A stretch of 64,000 bases of DNA from JBGTCD01 sp041749015 (GCA_041749015.1 JBGTCD010000104.1:1-64000); one strand, 5' to 3'; shown: positions 9,279-19,553, numbered from the stretch's first letter. Notes: generated from the letters alone by a model not told the origin. Numbers and translations are program-made.

Positions 9279-9306
9279 TTCCCTAAAATTACTGCATGTT
9301 AGGGAA
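9279..9306. promoter_or_regulatory. inverted repeat TTCCCTAA-N12-TTAGGGAA upstream of the sugar transporter
   Basis: Two perfect 8-bp arms (9279-9286 and 9299-9306) separated by 12 nt lie 9 to 36 nt before the start codon of the transporter at 9270. The position fits a repressor operator or a leader hairpin. No regulator gene of a sugar type is adjacent. Confidence 0.4.
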
Positions 9307-9422
9307 ATTTAACTGATCAACAAAAATGAAACCTTAACTGGATTTGCCTAAGAATAAAAACTAACTGTAGAATATAAAAAAAAGGAAGTTTTTGGATAAG
9401 TTTTTTGAAAGGAATATTCAAT

Positions 9423-9488
9423 CTAGAAAATGTCTTCATCCATTTCATCGCCATCGAGATCACCAACTCTACGGCCATTGCGGTCTCA
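9423..9488 (-). pseudogene. remnant of the 3' end of a beta-barrel receptor gene
   Basis: Read on the minus strand, this stretch encodes DRNGRRVGDLDGDEMDEDIF followed by TAG. The last residues of the receptor at 17130-19553 are DRNGKRDGDHDGDDMDNDMF followed by a stop, so 14 of 20 residues match. A stop codon immediately precedes the matching part. Beyond base 9490 the homology ends and a degenerate palindromic repeat begins. Only the tail of a lost paralogue survives. Confidence 0.6.
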
Positions 9489-9490
9489 CT

Positions 9491-9517
9491 TCAGTCGCCC
9501 GACTATGGCGATTGACC
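9491..9517. repeat. degenerate copy of the palindromic repeat
   Basis: TCAGTCGCCCGACTATGGCG plus ATTGACC aligns without gaps to the first hairpin of the repeat at 36720 (TCAGTCGCTCGGCTGTGCCG then AGTGACT) with 21 of 27 bases identical. It abuts the beta-barrel tail remnant. Confidence 0.45.
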
Positions 9518-9710
9518 ATTATGTTTTATGCCCCTGGCAAAAATATCCTTTATCGTAATGATTGATATATCAAAATCCCAAATCATCCCTACCACCAAAA
9601 TGACTTGATAGCTACCGGGCTTGCAGCTTTATTTTAGTTTCCAATAACAATTTCCATAATCCTCATTTCTTTACGTAATTTGTTTTCAGTTTCCAGGTCT
9701 TACAACACAG

Positions 9711-11060
9711 ATGTCAAAAATACTTATCATAGAAGACGACCAGACATTCACCAGAATCCTTGAAGGGTATTTGAAAAAAAATAATTATGAGGTCTCTATA
9801 GCCCATGACGGCAAATCTGGGTTGGCTTCAATGATTAAAGAAAATTTTTCATTAGTCCTATTAGACTATCGACTCCCTGATTTTTTAGGAACGGAGCTTT
9901 TAGATTTAATTAAGAGTAGGAATAAGGAAATACCTGTGATCATCATGACAAGCTTCCATGATGTTAAAACCGCTGTAAAATCCATCAAAGCCGGGGCATT
10001 TGATTATATCACAAAGCCCATCAACCCAGATGAATTATTGTTAATAATTGAGGAGGTTCAAAAGAAAACAGCCTCTTTAAAATCTCATTTAAAAATACCC
10101 TCAGTAGATTTAATTTCAGATTACTTTATTGGTAAAAGCGCAGCAAGCCTCGAACTAACTGAATATATTAAATTGGTTGCCCCTACCGACCTAAGTGTGG
10201 TTTTGGAAGGAGAAAGTGGCTCAGGTAAGGAATATGTAGCCCGAAGAATTCATTACAATAGCAAAAGGCGTGCTAAACCCTTTGTGGCTATTGACTGTGG
10301 CACCATATCACAAGATCTTGCGGTTAGTGAGCTTTTTGGGCATACAAAGGGGGCCTTTACCGGAGCTACTGAAAACCGAAAGGGGTATTTTGAATCCGCT
10401 AATGGTGGTACCCTATTCCTTGACGAAATAGGAAACCTGGCTAAAGATGTCCAGGCAAAATTATTGAGAGCCATCCAGGAAAGAGCCTTTCAGCCCTTAG
10501 GGAGTACTCGGACGGTAACCTCAGATCTGCGGATAATTGTGGCCTCCAATGAAAATCTATGGGCTCTCTCAGAAAATGGGCTTTTTAGAGAAGACCTCTA
10601 TTTTAGATTGAATGAATTCAGCATTAAGGTTCCACGACTAGCCCAAAGAAAAGAAGATTTGATGGACCTTGCCAACCACTTTCTAATATTAGCTTCCCGG
10701 GAATTAAATGTACCTGCATCAGCATTTGACTCTGAAGTAACGGAAGTCTTTCTCAATTATTCCTGGCCGGGCAACATTAGGGAACTAAAAAATCTGGTAA
10801 GACGAGCCCTATTACTCGCCAATGGGGCTAAATTAAATTTAATGCATTTACCACAGGATATGGTCAATGCACCCGCCCAAAATAATTCTACCGGCAAGGA
10901 ACCCTTGAATCTCAAAATGGTCAATGAGGCCAGCGAAAAAGAATTAATCAGTTCCACTCTCAAAGAAACAAAATACAACAAATCTGAAACCGCCAGATTG
11001 TTGGATATTGATCGCAAAACCCTTTACTCAAAAATAAAGAAATACAATATTGATCACTAA
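9711..11060 (+). CDS. NtrC-type sigma-54-dependent response regulator
   Basis: The 449-residue protein has three domains. The receiver domain (1-120) has acidic residues ED at 8-10, phospho-acceptor D52 and K102. The AAA+ domain (about 140-370) has Walker A GESGSGKE (167-174), the sigma-54 contact loop GAFTGA (214-219) and a GTLFLDEIG Walker B. A Fis-type helix-turn-helix lies near 415-445 (SETARLLDIDRKTLYSKIKK). It should activate sigma-54 promoters after phosphorylation. The kinase gene is convergent, 19 nt away, and is probably the cognate sensor even though it is broken. A candidate -24/-12 site lies upstream of the TonB receptor at 13875. Confidence 0.94.
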   Translation: MSKILIIEDDQTFTRILEGYLKKNNYEVSIAHDGKSGLASMIKENFSLVLLDYRLPDFLGTELLDLIKSRNKEIPVIIMTSFHDVKTAVKSIKAGAFDYITKPINPDELLLIIEEVQKKTASLKSHLKIPSVDLISDYFIGKSAASLELTEYIKLVAPTDLSVVLEGESGSGKEYVARRIHYNSKRRAKPFVAIDCGTISQDLAVSELFGHTKGAFTGATENRKGYFESANGGTLFLDEIGNLAKDVQAKLLRAIQERAFQPLGSTRTVTSDLRIIVASNENLWALSENGLFREDLYFRLNEFSIKVPRLAQRKEDLMDLANHFLILASRELNVPASAFDSEVTEVFLNYSWPGNIRELKNLVRRALLLANGAKLNLMHLPQDMVNAPAQNNSTGKEPLNLKMVNEASEKELISSTLKETKYNKSETARLLDIDRKTLYSKIKKYNIDH

Positions 11061-11079
11061 CTTCAACAAAAAGGCCACA

Positions 11080-11760
11080 TTAATTAATAACTGAGGTTGA
11101 GTTTTTGTGGCTCGCTGCCAAATCATTAATTACCTCAGATATTTTATTTTTGATTGAGAGAAGCATATCAAAATCTGCAGCCTTAAGCTCCCCATTCTTT
11201 ATCATTCTTCTCTCCAAATCCTTTAGTTGACTGGATAATTCGCTAAAACCTAATTGGCCAAGCCTCCCTCCTAATTTATGAATTAACTCATAAATGCTTT
11301 CATAGTGGTGATTTAAAATAGCAATTCCCAAGGCCTCCAAATCATTCGTGCTTTCATCAATAAAAGAATCTATTAAATCGACATCAAAAATTGCTAAGGG
11401 GTTGAAATTATTCGATATCGATTTAATTATGGAGGCAGCCTCCGCTTCACTATAGTCCATGTTTCTGAGTATCATCTTGATGAACCCATCCTCTTTAAAT
11501 GGCTTTTCAAAAACCTCAATAAACCCCTCGTTTTTGAGGTGTTCTATTTGTTTCGGAAGTGAGTGTGCGGTAAGAGCAATGAATTTTGAATTAGGAAGCT
11601 TTGGCTTCAAAGCTTTAAGTAAGTCAATCCCATTAATTTTTGGCATCCTTATGTCAAGTAGAACGATTTCGTAATTTTTTAAATTATCAATGTCTAAATT
11701 TGATGGATCTAGAATGGCATCATGATCTATATGGTAATGGGTTAACATAGTTGATATCAA
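11080..11760 (-). pseudogene. receiver + Hpt domains of a hybrid histidine kinase (frameshifted 3' part)
   Basis: The frame carries most of a receiver domain (LLDIRMP with phospho-acceptor Asp at residue 36, ALTA, FEKPF) and then a helical Hpt domain with HKLGGRLGQLG near 160. The receiver lacks its first strand, but that strand (SKILAIDDDGMILTT) is encoded just upstream in another frame at about 11765-11815. Restoring one T near 11763 rejoins it (ILTT then LISTML). The piece is therefore the displaced C-terminus of the kinase at 11846-13603 rather than a separate regulator. If a start at 11760 is used, the product would lack the Asp pair that binds Mg2+. Confidence 0.7.
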
Positions 11761-11845
11761 GTTGTGAGGATCATCCCATCATCATCAATCGCTAAAATCT
11801 TAGATTTGATGGGTTCATGATGATAAGGGATGTGGTCATGGTTGA

Positions 11846-13603
11846 CTAGTGGCAAATCTTTTGGATTTCCAATTGGGAATCGTAAATCGATGGTAAACAT
11901 GGTGCCAGTACCTGACACTGGCACGATTGAATTTTACCACTCATAGCTTCAATAATAGACTTGGAGATGCTTAATCCGAGACCTGTTCCCCCATACTTCC
12001 CATTTTGGTTGGATTTACCCTGTTCAAATTCATTAAAGATGTTGTCATATTCATCTTCCCCAATACCAATCCCGGTGTCTAAAATCTTGAATATACACCG
12101 TGTTGTATTTTCTTCAGTATTAATGCTTTTCTTCACTGAGAGTCTGACAAATCCTGTTTCGGTAAACTTTATTGCATTCCCTACCAAGTTAAAAATTACT
12201 TGTTTAAGCCTGAATGGGTCACCTATCAATGCCAGATGATTAAATTCAGGGAGATCAAGAATAAGATTCAATCCTTTAGCCTTTGCTTGAATTTCCATCG
12301 CAGATATCACCTCTTTAAGCTCTGATTCAAGCAAAAAAACCTTTTCCTCCAATTGAATTTTACCGGAACTGATCTTGCTATAATCCAGGATTTGGTTAAC
12401 GATTTGGTGTAAATGATTGGATGCAATGAAAATAGTATCAAGGGCTTCCTTAACTGGCAATCGCCCTGCCATACCTTGTTCTGAATATCCCATTATAGAT
12501 TGAAGCGGTGTCCTGATTTCATGGCTCATATTAGCCAAAAATCTTTCTTTAACCAGTGATAAATTTTCAGCTTCTTCCTTGGCCAATAGCAATTTTTTCC
12601 GCCAGAAATTTTCCTTAATAATATCCCAAATAATTAGGCCTGCCAAAAAAACTGCGCATCCAAAAAACAATAGTAAAATCCAATTGATTTTACTTACAGT
12701 TTCACCTACCAGTAACGCTGCCTTTTCGTTGTGGCTCCTTAGTTGAGCTACCTCTTTCTCCTCCACATGATGCAAAACCTGTAATAGCTGAGCAGTCAAT
12801 AGATTACTATTGTTGATGAGATCAAGCTCCTTATCCATCATACTCCGGCTTTGAGATATCCGCTCCCTTTTTAGGGCTTCAAAAATTACCTTGACTTCCC
12901 TCAGGGCACTGTCCTTTCTGGCTATGACCAGAGTGTCTATTCGGGTATCAAGGATGTCATGCATTTCTGCTCTGGGCACAACGACATATCCTGAAGTTGC
13001 TTCTCTATTTTTACCTAATAAACGGTCAAAGAAGCTTCTTTCCTGACTATATCTGATGGTGTCAGCTAAAAGTGTGGTCACCACTTGTCTTTGCTGAGAA
13101 GTAATAATGCTGCTATCTCTTTTTTGTGTAGCCTCTTCAATAATGTCCGTTAGCCCATCAAGTTTTTTGGAAAAACCAGTACCCTTTATCAACTGAGATC
13201 GCATCCTGAGGTAATCTACCAGCATGAGGTCTCTCATGGTTAGTATTTTCTCCATAGAATCCAGCCTTTGTAACTGAGTTGGGTCGTCCCAGGGCATCAC
13301 TCTTAGAGAGTCTATATAGGGCAGTAATCGTTGTGATAGTTTAATTAAATCGGCATTAGGCTGATATGGGTTTATTAAAATAGCAGCCCTTTGCTCCTTA
13401 TCAAGCGTAGTGGCTTCCTGAAATAGGTTAGTCAAAACCTTAAATTTTCTGTTGGGAGCTGAAATTTCGTCAACGGTATAAAGGATTTCCTTAAAGGTAA
13501 AATGCGAGATCACTACTGATAGTAGTATAGCAATGCTTGATAGCAGAAAAACTGCTGCGAATTTCCCAAAGATGGATCGAAAGAAGTGCTTATTTCTACT
13601 CAT
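11846..13603 (-). pseudogene. hybrid sensor histidine kinase, N-terminal part with frameshifted end
   Basis: TM1 at about 17-39 and TM2 at about 304-326 enclose a helical periplasmic sensor region of some 265 residues. The HisKA domain has SHEIRTPLQ with the phosphorylated His near 360. The HATPase has FNLVGNAIKF, DTGIGI and GGTGLGLSISK motifs. After MSGKIQ the frame goes wrong. Inserting one base there gives VPVSGTGTMFTIDLRFPIG, the expected last strand of the HATPase, leading into the receiver. The intact gene would span 13603 to 11080 (about 840 residues, HK-REC-Hpt). The core kinase may still be expressed with an altered tail. Confidence 0.75.
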
Positions 13604-13813
13604 AGCAATTTCTGATAATCAAATTTAACAAATTATGTACTAAAATGGGTTAACCGGCGGCCATTAAGTCATTACAAGGTCCTTTTTTATGTTCTTTAAA
13701 AAGGTCGGTTCGAAGAATAATATGGCTACACATTGTAGAAAATGTCCACAATTTGGTACCCCAAAAAATCACTTTACCCCTTGCTCCTTTCAAAATAGAG
13801 GCCATCACAATCT

Positions 13814-13828
13814 TGGAGTGGTATTTGA
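13814..13828 (+). promoter_or_regulatory. possible sigma-54 promoter (weak match)
   Basis: TGG at 13814-13816 and TTG at 13825-13827 have the spacing of -24/-12 elements (TGGAGTG-N4-TTGA against TGGCACG-N4-TTGC). This would start transcription about 35 nt before the TonB receptor gene. The match outside the core bases is poor. It gains weight only from the adjacent NtrC-type regulator. Confidence 0.22.
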
Positions 13829-13874
13829 CCAATTAGAATTAATACTCCTCAAACTCTAAACTTAATATTGAAAA

Positions 13875-16800
13875 ATGCTTAAGATTTTTTCGTTAACTAC
13901 TCTTCTGATTCTAGTTTCTTTTTTAAGCTTTAGTCAAGGTGTCACTACCGGAGCCATAAATGGAACGGTCACTGACCCTGAAACCAATCCATTGCCAGGC
14001 GCCACGGTAGTCGCAGTTCATGAGCCATCCGGCACACAATATGGTGCCGTTACCAGAGAGACCGGTATGTACAACCTGCCCGGGATGCGGATAGGTGGTC
14101 CTTATAAAGTAACCATTTCATTTGCAGGTTTTGAACCGAAGGTTTACGAAGGGATTTACCTTCAGTTGGGTCAGACTTTTAATCTTGATGTAAACATGGA
14201 TGATGACGTTTTCGATTTTGATGAAGTCGAAATAAGAGGAAGAAAAAGTCATCTAATGAGTGATCAAAGGACTGGCGCGTCAACCAATATATCACCTGAA
14301 ACCATACAGGCACTACCTACAATTAACAGAAGTGTTGAAGATTTTACAAGACTTACCCCTCAAAGCTCCAGAGGGTCATTTGCTGGTCAGGATATTAAAT
14401 CAATTAATTTTTCCCTGGATGGGACCCAGTTTAATAATGCCTTTGGTAGTTCAGGAATTGTACCAGGAGCACCAACTAACTCCACCCCTATCTCCCTTGA
14501 TGCTATCGAAGAGCTTCAGGTTGACATTGCACCATATGATGTGACCCAGGGTGGCTTTGTCGGGGCATCAATTAATGCTGTGACTCGATCTGGAGATAAC
14601 GAAGTAAAGGGATCTGTTTTTTATAATACCAGGAACGATAATTGGGTAGGAACTAATGCCCGAGGAACCGAAGTGGTGACCGAAAATTTCAATGTAGATC
14701 AAATTGGATTCAGGGTTGGCGGACCAATTATCAAAAATAAATTATTTTTCTTCCTAAGTGGAGAGTCCGAAAGAAGGAGTGATCCCAACTCACCTTTTTT
14801 AGCAAATGCACCCGGACGAACTGGAAATAATGTGACCAGGGTTGAGCAGTCTGATTTGGAACAATTGAGAGGTTTTTTAATAGAGGAATATGGATACGAC
14901 CCCGGCTTATATGAAGGTTACAACCTGGAAACAAAATCTGACAAAATCCTTGTAAAGCTAGATTACAATATCAATGAATCACACCACCTTAGTTTCAGGT
15001 ATAACATTTTAAATTCTTCAATGCAAAGGCCCACTGCACGAACTTCATTTGGTTTCGGTGGAAGAAATCTGAATTTGTTCTCACTAAACTTCCAAAACTC
15101 AAATTATGACCTTGTTGGTGATATATATTCAGGGATTGTAGAGTTGAACTCTAGTTTTAGTAATAAATTTAATAATAGATTGATTTTTGGATATACTAAA
15201 AAGATTGACTCAAGAACCTGGGCAGGAGGTGATTTTCCTGCTGTAGATATTTTGGAGGACGGTAGAAATTACATCACCTTCGGTACAGATGTTCTATCCC
15301 CGAACAGAGCCCTTCAGACCGATATTTACCAGATTCAGAATAACTTCACAGCATATTTTGGGAGCCACACCATAACGGCAGGATTTAACTTCGAATTTTA
15401 TGAATTCGATTACACTTTTACCCCGGCATATTTCGGGCAGTATACCTATAACTCCCTTGCTGATTTTTATGCCGATGCTGCCGGTGAGGAAGTTGAGTTG
15501 AGGAGATTCTTACAAAACTACTCCGGATTACCTGGTGGTGAGGTCCCAAATGCCATTACCCAGGCCTATATTGGGAGTATCTATCTCCAGGATCAGTTCA
15601 AACCATTACCAAATGTCACTTTAACTGGGGGTGTGAGACTTGATGTGCCATTTTATGGTAATACAGCCAGGAGAAATCCTGCAGTGGAGTCATTGGCATT
15701 TCGCCAACCTGACGGCTCCCCTATCAATATCAGAACGGACAGAATGCCACGGCCACAATATATGGTAAACCCTCGTTTCGGGTTTAACTGGGATGTTAAA
15801 AACGACAAATCCCTACAGGTGCGCGGCGGTTCGGGATTTTTTGCCGGGAGGCCTATTTATATCAATGTGTCAAACATGATCAATTCGAACGGCATCACAA
15901 TAGGGCAGGTCAGAGAGGATAATACTACTAATTTCCCGTTTAGTCCTGAAATTGATGCGCATGTGCCGGAAAACCCTGAGACGGCTGATTCTTACGATCT
16001 TGCTTACATTGAAAGAAATTTTAGAAACCCTCAAGTGTGGAGAAGTAATCTGGCCATTGACAAAGATCTATTTGGCGGGGTGGTAGCCACCTTGGAAGCA
16101 GTTTACACCAGAACTCTTTCTGACCCCCTATTTTATGAATCCAATCTCAACCCATCTACAAGAAATTTATCCGGGCCTGACAATAGGCCCCTTTATGGAT
16201 TCACTGATGACGCCAATAGGATTAACCAGGAAGTAACCAATGCTGTAGTGATGGGTACCACGAACAGGGGCTATTCTTATAGCTTGACAGCACAACTTCA
16301 AAAGTCATTTTCAAGTGGTATTTACGCCATGTTGGCTTATAATTATGGTGTTTCAAAAAATATGGCAGACGGTAATACACAACATTTTTTATCTTATGAA
16401 AACATCCATTCAGTAAGAGGAGGTAACTATCCGAGCCTCGGATTTTCCCTTGATGATACCAGGCATAGAATTATTGGGTCATTTAGTTATCGCAAGGAGT
16501 ATTCCAAGAATATGGCTTCCCAAATATCGTTATTCTATGAAGCAAGTAACCAGGGCGTAGTGTCTTATGTCTACAATGGAGATGCCAACGGGGATCTAAT
16601 TGCAGGAAATGACCTGATGTATGTTCCTACGAGTCAAGAAGTAGATAATATGTTATTTGAAGAATTTACAGTAGATGGCACCACCTACACAGCATCCCAC
16701 CAACGTAGAATTTTTGAAGCATTTATTGATCAGGATGATTATTTAAGGAGAAGACGGGGCGATTATGCAGAAAGACATGGTGTGCAACTGCCGATTACAG

Positions 16801-17102
16801 GTAGGCTCGACTTATCCTTTATGCAGGAATTTTTTATCAATGTAGGTAAGAAGCGAAATACAATTCAGTTAAGAGCTGACATCATCAATTTCAGCAATAT
16901 GATCAATAGTAATTGGGGCGCTGGATATACAATAGTGAATGATGCTCCTGTGGGTATCGCTTTAATTGATCCAGTCACCTCAGTACCAACCTACAGACTC
17001 AATACCACATCCAATGTAGTGAGGACCGATTCCTTTCGGAGAACAGGTAATATCGGGGATGTCTGGCAGTTGCAATTTGGAATTAGATATATATTCAATT
17101 AA
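13875..17102 (+). CDS. Oar-like TonB-dependent outer-membrane receptor
   Basis: The 1075-residue protein has a signal peptide ending near FSFSQ (about 20). An Ig-like CarboxypepD_reg domain (about 25-110) follows, with the GTVTDPETNPLPGATVV start. Then come a plug domain with INAVTRSG and a long beta-barrel ending in the aromatic LQFGIRYIFN strand. The large size and the RTGASTNISPETIQALPTINRSVEDF region fit the Oar branch of Bacteroidota receptors, whose substrates are often peptides, proteins or unknown. It is transcribed away from the broken kinase and converges on another barrel gene 27 nt downstream. Confidence 0.9.
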   Translation: MLKIFSLTTLLILVSFLSFSQGVTTGAINGTVTDPETNPLPGATVVAVHEPSGTQYGAVTRETGMYNLPGMRIGGPYKVTISFAGFEPKVYEGIYLQLGQTFNLDVNMDDDVFDFDEVEIRGRKSHLMSDQRTGASTNISPETIQALPTINRSVEDFTRLTPQSSRGSFAGQDIKSINFSLDGTQFNNAFGSSGIVPGAPTNSTPISLDAIEELQVDIAPYDVTQGGFVGASINAVTRSGDNEVKGSVFYNTRNDNWVGTNARGTEVVTENFNVDQIGFRVGGPIIKNKLFFFLSGESERRSDPNSPFLANAPGRTGNNVTRVEQSDLEQLRGFLIEEYGYDPGLYEGYNLETKSDKILVKLDYNINESHHLSFRYNILNSSMQRPTARTSFGFGGRNLNLFSLNFQNSNYDLVGDIYSGIVELNSSFSNKFNNRLIFGYTKKIDSRTWAGGDFPAVDILEDGRNYITFGTDVLSPNRALQTDIYQIQNNFTAYFGSHTITAGFNFEFYEFDYTFTPAYFGQYTYNSLADFYADAAGEEVELRRFLQNYSGLPGGEVPNAITQAYIGSIYLQDQFKPLPNVTLTGGVRLDVPFYGNTARRNPAVESLAFRQPDGSPINIRTDRMPRPQYMVNPRFGFNWDVKNDKSLQVRGGSGFFAGRPIYINVSNMINSNGITIGQVREDNTTNFPFSPEIDAHVPENPETADSYDLAYIERNFRNPQVWRSNLAIDKDLFGGVVATLEAVYTRTLSDPLFYESNLNPSTRNLSGPDNRPLYGFTDDANRINQEVTNAVVMGTTNRGYSYSLTAQLQKSFSSGIYAMLAYNYGVSKNMADGNTQHFLSYENIHSVRGGNYPSLGFSLDDTRHRIIGSFSYRKEYSKNMASQISLFYEASNQGVVSYVYNGDANGDLIAGNDLMYVPTSQEVDNMLFEEFTVDGTTYTASHQRRIFEAFIDQDDYLRRRRGDYAERHGVQLPITGRLDLSFMQEFFINVGKKRNTIQLRADIINFSNMINSNWGAGYTIVNDAPVGIALIDPVTSVPTYRLNTTSNVVRTDSFRRTGNIGDVWQLQFGIRYIFN

Positions 17103-17129
17103 ATACGCCTATTATCGGCTCTCAATTTA

Positions 17130-19553
17130 TTAAAACATATCATTATCCATATCATCGCCATCGTGATCACCATCTCTTTTGCCATTACGGTCTTTAAACC
17201 CACCCAGGCGGTAAGTAAAGCTCAGAGTAAAAATTTGAGTTTCGCGATTGAATAACCGATCCTGGATGAATCGATTATCTTCAGTTCGGATTTTAAATAC
17301 CCTGGAGTTGAATACATCGGTGAGATTGGCACTGATGGTGGCCCTTTTGTCCATAATATCCTTTCTAATCCCAATATTCACACCATAGTAGGGCTCTAAT
17401 TCTCCCTGGGGCAATACGATAGGGCCTCTGTAGTTGGCTTGCAATTGAACTGAAAACAACTTTGGGATGGCAAAATTGCTCAATAAATTCATGCTCCAAC
17501 TGAGGTTTTCATTATTGAAGCCCTCCCCCAGATTGTCACCAAATAATTTGGTATAAAAAAGGTTAGTGGTAAGCGTGGCATCTGCCCAGCTGGCAAAAGA
17601 GTATTGGGTTATTAGCTCCAAACCGCTGGTCTGCCTGGTATTAATATTCTCCCAGCCCATAAGCCCAACATTGTTATCTAACAGAGAAAATACTCTGGTA
17701 ATGACATCATTCGTCTGGCGAAAATAACCGCTACCGGTAAAAAACAGATTGCCGCCTTCATACTGGTAACTTACCTCATAACTATCAGTCAATTCCGGAC
17801 GTAGGAATGGGTTCCCAACCCTAAGGTTTAATGGATCCTGAGCATTGATGAAAGGATTGAGACTCCAGACGCTGGGTCTCCTTATTCTACGGCTATAGTT
17901 TAATAAAATGTCCTGTTTTTCGGTTAGCTTATAACTTAAATAAATACTTGGAAATAAATTAAAGTAGTTATTGACAAAGGTTGAATCCAGATTCACCTGG
18001 TAAGATTCTGTGAAAGTAGCCTCTCCTCTTAAGCCTGCCTGAAACCCGATTCTATTGACGCTGTTTCGATACATCAGGTAGGCTGCATGTACCCCTTCAT
18101 CAAAGAGGAACCGGTTGCTGATCGTGTCATTGATCACATACTCCTGGATTTCCTGATCAAGATCGCTGAATACTTGTTCCCGATCATTGATTGAGATGGT
18201 GCTCTTATACCCCGCCTCAAGTTTTCTATCCTCACCAAAAGGCTTTTCATAATCTACCTGAATGAGGTATTGCTCATTGAATCTTGGCTGATCAAATAGC
18301 TGATTGACCTGATTTTGAGGCACCAAATTATTACCGGCATCAAAAAAGTCCTGATCAAAAACCTCTAAAGTTTCCTGCTCATCTCTGGAAAAGGAAAATT
18401 GACTGAATAGTTTTTGACCTGTGGTGTCGATATTTAGGGAATAGTTTAGCCCGGCTTCAATATTGGTGCGGTTTTGCGTCTCATCTCTGTTTCTAACGTA
18501 AAGACTGTCCTGCGCTCTGTTGACATTCTGATGCCGTATATTATAAACACCGTCTCTTGTTCCGTTTCGTATATTTGAACTAAAGAAAACGCCCAGGGCA
18601 CTATTTTCAGTCATATCTACATCAAATCCAAACCGGACCATGTTGGACTCATCATAATTTTCCATATAGTTATCCTGATCCAAAAATCTGGAACCATTAC
18701 CAACCAGATTTTCCCGGAAGCTTTCGCTTTCCCTGAAAAGTTGTCTGAATTGATAATTATACGCCCCATAAAAATTCCACGCCCCTTTACGGTAATTCAT
18801 ATTAATGCCACCAGTATATTTATTTCTGGTACCAATCGATCCATTAATCTGGCCATTAAATCCATCAGCCTGATTCTTTTTCAGAACCAGATTGATAATC
18901 CCACCAGTACCCTGAGCATCATACCTTGAAGATGGGTTGGTGATCAGCTCAATTTTTTCAATACTATTGGCTGGGAATTGCTCCAAAACAGACTCAACAC
19001 CATCTGCCATCATGTTAGTGGGCCTGCCATTGATGTAGATCAAAATGTCACCACTACCGCGCATGGATATATTTCCTTCCTCATCTATTTGCACAGAAGG
19101 CAGGGTTTCCAATAGGTCTATTGCTGTTCCTCCTTCTGCAACGATAGAATTTGCTACGTTGAAGACCCGCTTATCAATGTCTGATTCAAATAATGGGGCT
19201 ACCGCATCAATATTGACCTCTGTCAGTATTTCTGTATCAGGGCTTACTTTTATTTTTTTCAGGTCCAGGCCTGATTCAGAAACGACTATTTTGCGCCACC
19301 GATCTTTGTAACCAACATAGCTAATTCTAATCAGGTAGTTTCCCGGCTTTACATTAATATTAAATTTTCCATCGAAATCGGTGATGATGCCAGTCACCAC
19401 ACTGCTATCGCCAGGACTTAAAATAGCGATGTTGGTGAATTCCATTGGATCTCCGGAGGCACCATCCAGGACCTGGCCTTTTATGAATGAATTCTGAGCA
19501 ATTGAGAAATTTGAGAAAAGAAAAAAAGAAATGGTAATGAAAATGTACTTCAA
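17130..19553 (-). CDS. TonB-receptor-like outer-membrane beta-barrel protein
   Basis: The 807-residue protein has a signal peptide (to about residue 20) and a CarboxypepD_reg domain (KGQVLDGASGDPMEFTNIAI). A TonB plug follows (about 125-220, with GSGDILIYINGRPTN and YDAQGTGGIINLVLKK), then a barrel with the WSLNPFINAQDPLNLRVGNPFLRPE signature of the outer-membrane beta-barrel family (PF14905). The C-terminus extends past the last barrel strand into an Asp-rich tail (DHDGDDMDNDMF). A decayed copy of exactly this tail lies at 9423-9488. The substrate is unknown. The 147-nt gap upstream is shared with a divergent gene. Confidence 0.88.
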   Translation of the reverse strand: MKYIFITISFFLFSNFSIAQNSFIKGQVLDGASGDPMEFTNIAILSPGDSSVVTGIITDFDGKFNINVKPGNYLIRISYVGYKDRWRKIVVSESGLDLKKIKVSPDTEILTEVNIDAVAPLFESDIDKRVFNVANSIVAEGGTAIDLLETLPSVQIDEEGNISMRGSGDILIYINGRPTNMMADGVESVLEQFPANSIEKIELITNPSSRYDAQGTGGIINLVLKKNQADGFNGQINGSIGTRNKYTGGINMNYRKGAWNFYGAYNYQFRQLFRESESFRENLVGNGSRFLDQDNYMENYDESNMVRFGFDVDMTENSALGVFFSSNIRNGTRDGVYNIRHQNVNRAQDSLYVRNRDETQNRTNIEAGLNYSLNIDTTGQKLFSQFSFSRDEQETLEVFDQDFFDAGNNLVPQNQVNQLFDQPRFNEQYLIQVDYEKPFGEDRKLEAGYKSTISINDREQVFSDLDQEIQEYVINDTISNRFLFDEGVHAAYLMYRNSVNRIGFQAGLRGEATFTESYQVNLDSTFVNNYFNLFPSIYLSYKLTEKQDILLNYSRRIRRPSVWSLNPFINAQDPLNLRVGNPFLRPELTDSYEVSYQYEGGNLFFTGSGYFRQTNDVITRVFSLLDNNVGLMGWENINTRQTSGLELITQYSFASWADATLTTNLFYTKLFGDNLGEGFNNENLSWSMNLLSNFAIPKLFSVQLQANYRGPIVLPQGELEPYYGVNIGIRKDIMDKRATISANLTDVFNSRVFKIRTEDNRFIQDRLFNRETQIFTLSFTYRLGGFKDRNGKRDGDHDGDDMDNDMF

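Larger units (their letters stand above)
9271..9710. other. 440-nt intergenic region between divergent genes
   Basis: It separates the minus-strand sugar transporter from the plus-strand NtrC-type regulator. It holds the inverted repeat at 9279-9306, the beta-barrel tail remnant at 9423-9488 and the repeat copy at 9491-9517. From 9518 to 9710 I see nothing coding and no clear promoter match. Confidence 0.6.

Noticed and set aside
13650..13874. Small frames on both strands before the Oar-like receptor, one with CRKC-like cysteines
   Set aside because: No family pattern, no initiation signal, and the region must hold the receptor promoter.
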